From Desulfofustis sp. (GTDB taxonomy: Bacteria; Desulfobacterota; Desulfobulbia; Desulfobulbales; Desulfocapsaceae), in assembly GCA_029287755.1 (NCBI GenBank), contig JARFQM010000103.1, positions 1-5,560 on the forward strand: a stretch of 5,560 nt of DNA. The letters run 5' to 3'. Shown here piece after piece: positions 1 to 4,547 of this stretch; within the stretch, counting starts at the first letter, position 1; each line of letters starts with the position of its first letter. The translations under genes were made by a program, and so were the position numbers. Under the pieces are notes generated by a model. It was not told the DNA's origin, did not search any database, and worked only from the letters and a program-made list of their open reading frames with translations.

Positions 1-363
1 GGCCTGCGCGATGTACCCGAAGATGCGCTCGAGATAAGTGTAGCAGGGCAGATGTATTCCTGGGTGTTCATGTATCCCAACGATAAGGAGACAGAAAACG
101 AGGTGGTGGTGCCGCTGGGCAAAGCGGTCAAATTCAACATCGAATCGTGGGATGTGCTGCACAGTTTTTCTATTCCCTCTTTCCGTATCAAGGTTGATGC
201 GGTGCCGGGGATGCCCACCTATGCCTGGTTCATGGCCGACAAAGTAGGGGAGTATGATATTTTCTGTACCGAATACTGTGGCGTCGCCCATGCCGACATG
301 CTGGCCAAGCTGAGAATTGTACCTGAACAGGAATACCTGGCCTGGCTCGAGACCGAGGAGTGA
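1..363 (+). CDS. coxB: Cytochrome c oxidase subunit II, C-terminal CuA domain (5' partial)
   Basis: This is the C-terminal 120 residues of subunit II of a heme-copper (aa3-type) oxidase. The subunit takes electrons from cytochrome c through a binuclear CuA centre on the outer face of the membrane. The frame is open from base 1, so the N-terminal transmembrane hairpin lies outside the window. Counting from the window start, the CuA ligand set is complete: H54 in DVLHSFSIP, then C89, E91, C93, H97 and M100 in FCTEYCGVAHADM. The upstream GQMYSWVFMYP segment corresponds to the aromatic electron-entry region of the family. The protein ends shortly after the cupredoxin domain, so it carries no C-terminal cytochrome c domain. 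Its TGA stop overlaps the GTG start of ctaB, indicating an operon with translational coupling. The ATG at 52 is internal and is not the start. Confidence 0.95.
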   Translation, partial: GLRDVPEDALEISVAGQMYSWVFMYPNDKETENEVVVPLGKAVKFNIESWDVLHSFSIPSFRIKVDAVPGMPTYAWFMADKVGEYDIFCTEYCGVAHADMLAKLRIVPEQEYLAWLETEE

Positions 364-1268
364 ACAGAAGAAGCGAACCCATAGCGGCCGAATTGAGTGG
401 TGCTGCGGCCGGACTCATAAGGCATCATCTGCTGGTGGCAAAGGTGCCGCTCTGCCTGCTGGTCGCCTTCTCTTCTTTTTTCGGGTTCGCCCTGAGCGCC
501 CATCACCTGGGCTGGCAGGCCTGGCTGGTATGCGGTTCTGTGATGCTGCTCGCCTGCGGGGCAGCGTCCCTCAACTCTTATCAGGAGCATCGCTGGGACC
601 GGCTCATGCGGAGGACCAGAAGACGGCCGGTAGCCGCCGGAATGGTAACCCCGGAGCAGGCCAGACGACAGGGGCAACTGCTGTCGGGGGGCGGGTTGCT
701 GCTTCTCTACATCGGAACCACCAGGCCGTTGGTTGTTATGGTCGGGGCGACCGCCTTGATTCTCTACAATTTTGTCTACACGCCGCTTAAGTACAAGTCG
801 GTCTGGGCCATCATTCCGGGAGCGATCTGTGGAGCACTGCCCCCATATATGGGCTGGCTTGCCGGCAATGGACCGCTCTTTTCGCCGGTCATCCTCGGCG
901 CTGTTCTGCTGCTGGTGATCTGGCAGATACCCCACTTCTGGCTGGTTATGCTGAGCAACAAGCGTGATTACCTCCACTCGCCGCTGCCCAATCTTTCCAC
1001 CATGCTTACTGAATCGAAATTGCAGGTGCTCACCGTGCTCTGGGTGGGGGCATTGATCGCGGTGCTGCATTCCATGCTTGCCATGTTCTCGGTGATGCCT
1101 GCAACAATCAGGATTATGATCAGTGCTGTCAGCCTGATTGTGCTGGTTGTCTTCGGCGTGCAGATGGGGCTCAGGAAACAGCCGCCGTACCGGCTTCTGT
1201 TTATGCTGTTGAATTCTTTTATGCTGCTTACGATGGCCCTGCTAACCGTCGGCTCAGTGGTTGCCTGA
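360..1268 (+). CDS. ctaB: Protoheme IX farnesyltransferase (heme O synthase)
   Basis: This UbiA-superfamily membrane prenyltransferase farnesylates heme b to heme O, the precursor of heme A for the oxidase. At 302 residues it has the usual family length and several hydrophobic segments, for example around 27-45, 55-70, 108-118, 123-140, 174-190, 222-243, 252-268 and 278-300. The substrate-binding motif lies at 72-90 (N72...E76...D80, then RLMRRTRRRP). The second-loop YTPLKYKS sequence and the WQIPHFW segment near 188-194 are typical of CyoE/CtaB. The first acidic residue of the canonical NxxxDxxxD motif is Glu here rather than Asp. The GTG start at 360 overlaps the coxB stop as GTGA, and no better start is visible. 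The location directly behind coxB fits a cytochrome oxidase assembly operon. No obvious terminator follows. Confidence 0.93.
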   Translation: MNRRSEPIAAELSGAAAGLIRHHLLVAKVPLCLLVAFSSFFGFALSAHHLGWQAWLVCGSVMLLACGAASLNSYQEHRWDRLMRRTRRRPVAAGMVTPEQARRQGQLLSGGGLLLLYIGTTRPLVVMVGATALILYNFVYTPLKYKSVWAIIPGAICGALPPYMGWLAGNGPLFSPVILGAVLLLVIWQIPHFWLVMLSNKRDYLHSPLPNLSTMLTESKLQVLTVLWVGALIAVLHSMLAMFSVMPATIRIMISAVSLIVLVVFGVQMGLRKQPPYRLLFMLLNSFMLLTMALLTVGSVVA

Positions 1269-1328
1269 ATTCTTATCGCGGCAGTGTGTTCGCAATTCTG
1301 ATAGGACAATGAATCAAAGAGGTTCTCC

Positions 1329-1496
1329 ATGGGCGGGAAAAAGAAAGTAAAAAAGAAGTGCTGCGGAAAGTTCAAGAAGAAGGGCAAGCATTGCTCCAGC
1401 TGTCCTCTCAGCGGCAGCACCAAGGACTGCAAGCCGGATAAAGACTACTGCAATGGCTGCCAGGTGAAGAAAAAGGGCAAGAAAAAGAAGAAATAA
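1329..1496 (+). CDS. Small lysine- and cysteine-rich protein, function unknown
   Basis: This 55-codon gene starts at ATG 1329, with AAGAGG at 1317-1322 and a 6-nt spacer as ribosome binding site. It ends at TAA 1494-1496. The product has 22 lysines and 7 cysteines. Lysine-rich ends flank a core with C11-C12, C22-x-x-C25 (CSSC), C34 and C41-x-x-C44 (CNGC). Paired CxxC knuckles suggest a zinc or other metal site, or redox-active thiols. The basic tails could bind nucleic acid or another acidic partner. All of this is inference from composition. There is no signal peptide or membrane segment. It lies 60 bp after ctaB and 35 bp before the selenoprotein gene on the same strand, so co-transcription is likely. 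The good Shine-Dalgarno site and ordered cysteine spacing argue that it is a real gene. I do not recognise a named family. Confidence 0.72.
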   Translation: MGGKKKVKKKCCGKFKKKGKHCSSCPLSGSTKDCKPDKDYCNGCQVKKKGKKKKK

Positions 1497-1518
1497 GGTG
1501 TTCTCCAAGGCCATATTC

Positions 1519-1525
1519 AGGAGGT
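1519..1525 (+). promoter_or_regulatory. Strong ribosome binding site for the selenoprotein gene
   Basis: AGGAGGT lies 6 nt upstream of ATG 1532 and is close to the ideal anti-Shine-Dalgarno match. It fixes the start upstream of the in-frame TGA at 1565. It is the main reason to believe that translation begins before the stop codon rather than at the internal ATG 1646. Confidence 0.85.
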
Positions 1526-1531
1526 AGCGGC

Positions 1532-1864
1532 ATGACAATAGACTGGGCGTACATGAGGAAGGGTTGAGGTTCGTGCACCAAAGCCCGTGAGGCTTTCAAA
1601 GCAAAGAATCAGGACATTGCCGAGGAGGTTGATGCCAAAAAGGAGGTGATCGGTCCCGATCAGGTCTGGAACGTTCTCGCCCAAGCCGACACCGTGCATG
1701 TGGCCAGCGGGCAGAAGACCCTGAGTTTCAAGCCGGATTTGTCCAACAGAGACGAACTGATCAACAAGGCAACCGGCAGAACCGGCAACCTCAGAGCCCC
1801 GGCGCTGCGCCTCGGTAATGATCTCTACATCGGCTATAATGCAGCCCTGTACGAGAATTTCTGA
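1532..1864 (+). CDS. ArsC-family selenoprotein with in-frame UGA (selenocysteine) at codon 12
   Basis: Read through TGA at 1565-1567, this frame gives 110 residues with a thioredoxin/ArsC-like layout. A first beta-strand (TIDWAYM) leads into RKG-U12-G-S-C15-TKAREAF, where Sec sits at the first position of a CxxC-type redox motif at the start of helix 1. Near the C-terminus, GNLRAPALRLG (86-95) carries R88-A89-P90, matching the Arg and cis-Pro strand of ArsC/Spx-like proteins. Known ArsC/Spx relatives are thiol-based reductases or regulators, and I recall ArsC-type (seleno)proteins with Sec at this place. The substrate here is unknown. Supporting decoding rather than decay are the strong RBS, a frame intact except for one UGA exactly at the catalytic position, and a SECIS-like hairpin directly downstream. 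The alternative is a pseudogene or a sequencing error in a Cys codon. Initiation at ATG 1646 would lose the active site and first helix. Confidence 0.87.
1565..1603 (+). promoter_or_regulatory. Putative bacterial SECIS element (UGA plus hairpin)
   Basis: After UGA 1565-1567 the mRNA can form a 6-bp stem, AAAGCC (1580-1585) with GGCTTT (1591-1596), around the 5-nt loop CGTGA. An optional lower stem TGC (1574-1576) with GCA (1601-1603) lies across an internal loop. The apical loop begins 18 nt after the UGA and has G at its second position. These features fit the published loose bSECIS consensus: a loop of 3-14 nt, 16-37 nt from UGA, with a G among the first two loop bases. It would recruit SelB with Sec-tRNA. 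The structure was found by eye and no folding energy was computed. Confidence 0.75.
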
Positions 1865-1866
1865 GA

Positions 1867-2529
1867 TTAATTTTCCAGGCCGACAGTTTCTTTCCTGAGT
1901 TCTGCACCTATACGGCTTCCCTGGGCCTTTAACTCGATAAGCTGATCCACATTGTGACCAAAGTGGGGGTAGCGCCCGGCTAAAAAGGGAATTCGTTCAG
2001 GGCGGTAGCCGGCGGACCTCAGAAACACCCCGATAGTGCTCCACGGCTCCCCTACCGGGTGATGGACGACGATGCTTGCCGTCAACTGGGCTCCACAGTC
2101 CTGGAGCCTTTTTCTCAGACCCCGCTCATGCAGACGATAATAGCCCCGGCAGGATATCAGCGGGGTGACCTGTCTGTCGCTGAACAGCCGCTCCCCGTAG
2201 CGGTCGAGCAGATCGAGTATCGGGCCGCTGGGGTTATACGACCAGGTTGGCCCGGCCAGGATGGTCAGATCATAGCTTTGAAAACAGTGATCCGACAGCG
2301 GCACAATGGTGTGGCGCTTTCGAAAAAAGGTGAGCAGCATCATTTTCAGGGTTTTGAACACGGAATAAAAAGGAAAACCGATGCGCTGGCACGCCACTAT
2401 CTGCTCGATGAATACCTCTACTCCCTGACTGCGCAGTCCGCCGGCGAGAAGATTGATCAGGCCTCTGCTCTGGCCGCTGAGGCTGAAATAGATGATGCAC
2501 ACTCGGGGAGTACGATGATGCATAGTCAT
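1867..2529 (-). CDS. Flavodoxin-like protein (putative FMN-binding oxidoreductase)
   Basis: This 220-residue protein has a flavodoxin-like fold signature. The beta-strand VCIIYFSLSG leads into a phosphate-binding loop S16-L-S18-G-Q-S21, like the [ST]x[ST]Gx[ST] FMN site. After a strand YDLTILAG it has AGPTWSYNPSGP (92-103), corresponding to the 'GsPTW...P' loop that packs on the flavin ring. A third strand, VTPLISCRG (121-129), follows. It is longer than a simple flavodoxin (about 140-170 residues), with a basic hydrophobic insert near 55-73 and a C-terminal extension. A soluble FMN electron carrier or quinone/NAD(P)H-type reductase is likely, but its partner is unknown. The start is ATG 2529; an in-frame ATG two codons later (2523) is possible, and neither has a strong Shine-Dalgarno. 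It converges on the selenoprotein gene with 2 bp between the stop codons. Confidence 0.8.
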   Translation of the reverse strand: MTMHHRTPRVCIIYFSLSGQSRGLINLLAGGLRSQGVEVFIEQIVACQRIGFPFYSVFKTLKMMLLTFFRKRHTIVPLSDHCFQSYDLTILAGPTWSYNPSGPILDLLDRYGERLFSDRQVTPLISCRGYYRLHERGLRKRLQDCGAQLTASIVVHHPVGEPWSTIGVFLRSAGYRPERIPFLAGRYPHFGHNVDQLIELKAQGSRIGAELRKETVGLEN

Positions 2530-2559
2530 ATCGCCAGGTCTTCTAACTTACCACTTTCA

Positions 2560-2588
2560 AATATGGGGTTCCGTGGCCTCATCCACAA
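2560..2588 (-). promoter_or_regulatory. Weak promoter candidate for the flavodoxin-like gene
   Basis: On the minus strand, TTGTGG (2588-2583) and CATATT (2565-2560) are separated by 17 nt and lie about 30 nt upstream of ATG 2529. Each box matches the sigma-70 consensus in four of six positions. A separate promoter is expected because a strong terminator isolates this gene from rubredoxin upstream. Confidence 0.3.
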
Positions 2589-2691
2589 ATGTTGGCTTGG
2601 GTTTATCCCTGGTCGGTTGAGGATCTCTAATCAGTTAGGCAGAATTACTGCGCCGGGAGGGGAGTGCGTCTGGTCTTTCCCTCGCTGGGAT

Positions 2692-2741
2692 CCTGCCGGC
2701 AGGGAACGGCCTTCAAGGCAGCCGCGCCGGTCCGGGGACCG
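2692..2741. repeat. Cluster of short GC-rich inverted repeats in the intergenic region
   Basis: Three short dyads lie in 50 bp of non-coding sequence. One is the perfect 12-bp palindrome CCTGCCGGCAGG (2692-2703). The second is GCCTT-C-AAGGC (2709-2719). The third is CGGTCC-GG-GGACCG (2728-2741). The rubredoxin terminator follows at once. I see no open reading frame with a ribosome binding site in 2530-2745. The cluster could be a degraded repetitive element, a structured RNA leader or chance in GC-rich DNA. Confidence 0.4.
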
Positions 2742-2745
2742 TGGT

Positions 2746-2782
2746 AAAAAAAAGCCGGAACCGCTTTTTCGGCTCCGGCTTT
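2746..2782 (-). terminator. Rho-independent terminator of the rubredoxin gene
   Basis: Read on the minus strand, the 12-bp stem AAGCCGGAGCCG / CGGTTCCGGCTT (one G-U pair) closes a 6-nt loop AAAAAG. It runs into a tract of eight T (complement of 2746-2753, the first two of which pair in the stem base). It starts about 22 nt after the rubredoxin stop codon. The plus-strand reading lacks a comparable T tract, so it acts mainly in the minus direction. Confidence 0.93.
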
Positions 2783-2803
2783 CTCGCAGTCGGTTCTTAC
2801 CGG

Positions 2804-2965
2804 CTAATCGTCATATTTCCAGAATGCGTCCTTTTCAGCGCCGCATACCGGACATACCCAATCATCGGGAAGATCTTCCCAAGGGGTGTCGGGATCAACA
2901 CCGTTTGCAATGTCTCCTTCAGCAGGATCATACACATAGCCGCATGGACATTCCCATTTCTGCAT
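2804..2965 (-). CDS. Rubredoxin
   Basis: This 53-residue rubredoxin is a cytoplasmic one-iron electron carrier with four cysteine ligands, typically serving oxygen or peroxide reductases in anaerobes. The second knuckle is canonical, [17 protein letters not shown] (32-48), with C38 and C41. The family hallmark [10 protein letters not shown] is at 9-18. The first knuckle reads W4-E-C6-P-C8-G-Y, a CxCG arrangement one residue shorter than the classical CxxCG. The start at ATG 2965 is set by AAGGAGG (2977-2971) 5 nt upstream, and the stop TAG is at 2804-2806. It has its own sigma-70-like promoter and a strong terminator, so it is probably a monocistronic unit. It lies downstream of a flavin oxidoreductase gene, which could be an electron partner, but the separate promoter means the neighbourhood alone does not prove it. 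Confidence 0.95.
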   Translation of the reverse strand: MQKWECPCGYVYDPAEGDIANGVDPDTPWEDLPDDWVCPVCGAEKDAFWKYDD

Positions 2966-2970
2966 AACTG

Positions 2971-2977
2971 CCTCCTT
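2971..2977 (-). promoter_or_regulatory. Ribosome binding site of rubredoxin
   Basis: AAGGAGG on the minus strand lies 5 nt before ATG 2965. It is a near-perfect Shine-Dalgarno sequence and suggests high expression of the rubredoxin. Confidence 0.85.
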
Positions 2978-2994
2978 AAAGTAGTTAATCTGGT

Positions 2995-3006
2995 ACTATC
3001 GATAGT
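2995..3006. promoter_or_regulatory. Perfect palindrome in the rubredoxin leader, possible operator
   Basis: ACTATCGATAGT is a 12-bp perfect palindrome lying between the predicted -10 box and the ribosome binding site, about 12-24 nt after the likely transcription start. The 19-mer at 3013-2995 (minus strand) matches the classical Fur box GATAATGATAATCATTATC at 12 of 19 positions by hand count, so an iron- or peroxide-responsive repressor of the Fur/PerR type is conceivable. The regulator is not identified. Confidence 0.35.
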
Positions 3007-3024
3007 CATTCTCATGTGCCATCG

Positions 3025-3052
3025 AATATACCCTATTTATAGCCGTAGTCAA
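3025..3052 (-). promoter_or_regulatory. Sigma-70-type promoter for rubredoxin
   Basis: On the minus strand, TTGACT (3052-3047) and TATATT (3030-3025) are separated by 16 nt, with the rubredoxin ATG about 60 nt downstream of the -10 box. Both hexamers match consensus at five of six positions (TTGACA, TATAAT as TATATT 4-5 of 6). The -35 box lies inside the dyad GTAGT-CA-ACTAC (3045-3056), which could be a repressor or activator contact. Confidence 0.65.
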
Positions 3053-3123
3053 CTACTAGATAGCGATAATGGGCCCACCAGAGGCTTCAGGTTTTAACGA
3101 ATATTTAAAATTAAAACAAACCT

Positions 3124-4518
3124 TTAAGCGGCGCGGGAGATGATCTCCTTGGCGGGTATCAGGGCGGTAGCAGTGGCCGAGACGATATTGCCGGCAACTC
3201 CAGGTCCGTCTCCGGCCATGAATAGTCCCCTGATGTCGGTTTCCAGGTTGTTGTCGGTATCGACCTGGGTGGCGAAAAATTTTATTTCCGGGGCATAGAG
3301 CATGGTCTCGTCGTTGGCGACTCCGGGGACGACCTGGTTGAGCTGCTGCAGGCCGTCAACTATGTTGGACAGGATGCGCTCCGGCAGAGCCATCGCGATA
3401 TCGCCGCAGGTCACATTTTTCAGGGTCGGGTCGATATAACTGTTGCGCACCCTGTTCCAGGTCGATCGCCTTCCCCTTTTCAGGTCACCGTAGCGCTGCA
3501 GTATCGGCCTGCCGCCGCCGATCAGGGTGGCCAGCTTGCCGATCGATTCGCCATAGGCCTGGTTGTCTTCGACGGGGTCGTTGAGCACCACCTTGGACAA
3601 AAAGGCAAAATTGGCGTTGTCGCTCTTACGGTCCATGTAGGCATGACCGTTAACGCAGACAAAGTCCTGGTAGTTTTCCAGGGCGACGAAACCGCCAAAA
3701 TTGGTGCAGAAGGTGCGGGTCTGGTCGTCGTACCTGCTGGTCCTGATAAAAAAGGTGGGGTCGTAGATTACCGAGCAGATATCCTGCATGATCTCGTTAT
3801 GCACCTCAACGCGGACACCGACTTCTATGCCGCGCTGGGAGACGTCGATATTGTTTCTGCGGGCGAGTTGGCCCACCCACTCGGCGCCGACTCGGCCCGG
3901 GGCCATGATGATGTTCTTGGAGCGGTAAGTTGCTTTATCGGTCACCAGACCGGCAATTTCTCCGTTTTCGACGACGATGTCTCTGGCCTCCTCGAGGTGG
4001 TGGAAGACGACCCCGCTGTTCTCGATGTACTCGGCCATACCAGCGATATGGGCGGGCAGGTTGTCGCTGCCGAGATGCTTCTGCTTGATGATCAGCAGGT
4101 CAATGCCGCTTTTGCGGGCATCCTTGCGTATCTGGTTGGCCAGTTCCATATCGGTGGGGAACACCTTGCCATCCATGCCGAAGCGATTGAAAATTTGTTC
4201 GGTTTCATCGATCAGCAGTCTGGCCTCGGCTTCGGGAAGAAACTGGGTTAAATCGGTCTTGCCGAGCTTATGGATAAAGTTGAGCTTGCCGTCAGAAAAC
4301 AGTCCCGCACCGCCAATGCCGCAGAGAATATTGCACGGTTTGCATTTCATACAGCCGTTCTCTTTGATGGGACATGTGCGTTTCAGCGGCGCGTTGCCCT
4401 TGTCCAGCAGCAGCACGCTGAGCTTCGAATTTTCCGCCAGATAATAGGCCCCGAAGAGCCCGGCCGGGCCGCCTCCGACGATAATGACGTCGAAGTCTGT
4501 TTGTCCTGATTGTGCCAT
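3124..4518 (-). CDS. FAD-dependent oxidoreductase of the COG2509 type
   Basis: With ATG 4518 as start this is a 464-residue flavoprotein. An N-terminal Rossmann dinucleotide motif, DVIIVGGGPAGLFGAYYL (10-27), is followed by D39 at the end of the second strand. A C-terminal AGDGPGVAGN stretch near 435-444 is the second FAD-contact motif. Between them, the family-type segment GIGGAGLFSDGKLN (67-80) is preceded by five cysteines, C49, C56, C59, C62 and C66. Sequences of this kind belong to the uncharacterised FAD-dependent dehydrogenases, and their substrate is not known. A TTG at 4527 would add three residues; neither start has a clear Shine-Dalgarno, and I prefer the ATG. It follows recA by 29 nt on the same strand and may be co-transcribed. 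No clear terminator separates it from the rubredoxin promoter. Confidence 0.85.
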   Translation of the reverse strand: MAQSGQTDFDVIIVGGGPAGLFGAYYLAENSKLSVLLLDKGNAPLKRTCPIKENGCMKCKPCNILCGIGGAGLFSDGKLNFIHKLGKTDLTQFLPEAEARLLIDETEQIFNRFGMDGKVFPTDMELANQIRKDARKSGIDLLIIKQKHLGSDNLPAHIAGMAEYIENSGVVFHHLEEARDIVVENGEIAGLVTDKATYRSKNIIMAPGRVGAEWVGQLARRNNIDVSQRGIEVGVRVEVHNEIMQDICSVIYDPTFFIRTSRYDDQTRTFCTNFGGFVALENYQDFVCVNGHAYMDRKSDNANFAFLSKVVLNDPVEDNQAYGESIGKLATLIGGGRPILQRYGDLKRGRRSTWNRVRNSYIDPTLKNVTCGDIAMALPERILSNIVDGLQQLNQVVPGVANDETMLYAPEIKFFATQVDTDNNLETDIRGLFMAGDGPGVAGNIVSATATALIPAKEIISRAA

Positions 4519-4547
4519 GTATACCAATGAGTGGTTGACTGACTACT

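Noticed and set aside
219..1070. Long minus-strand open frame opposite coxB and ctaB
   Set aside because: The translation has no recognisable fold and is rich in residues typical of antisense frames. The opposite strand encodes two well-recognised proteins.
1646..1864. A standalone 72-residue gene starting at ATG 1646
   Set aside because: It lacks a convincing ribosome binding site and would lose the first strand, active site and helix of the fold. The same frame continues upstream through the UGA to a well-placed ATG and RBS.
1532..1864. Pseudogene with a nonsense mutation
   Set aside because: The single stop falls exactly at the catalytic Cys position, is TGA, has a SECIS-like hairpin after it, and there are no other disruptions. 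Decay is less likely, though it cannot be excluded without the host's selenocysteine genes.
2059..2967. 302-codon plus-strand open frame across the flavodoxin, terminator and rubredoxin
   Set aside because: It runs antisense to two recognised genes and through a strong terminator, and its protein sequence is low in plausibility.
3090..3123. AT-rich inverted repeat after the COG2509 stop as a terminator
   Set aside because: AGGTTT/AAACCT and TTTTAA/TTAAAA arms pair weakly, with a long loop and no GC-rich stem or terminal T run.
3643..4251. 202-codon plus-strand open frame inside the COG2509 gene
   Set aside because: It is an antisense shadow of a conserved flavoprotein with no ribosome binding site that I can see.
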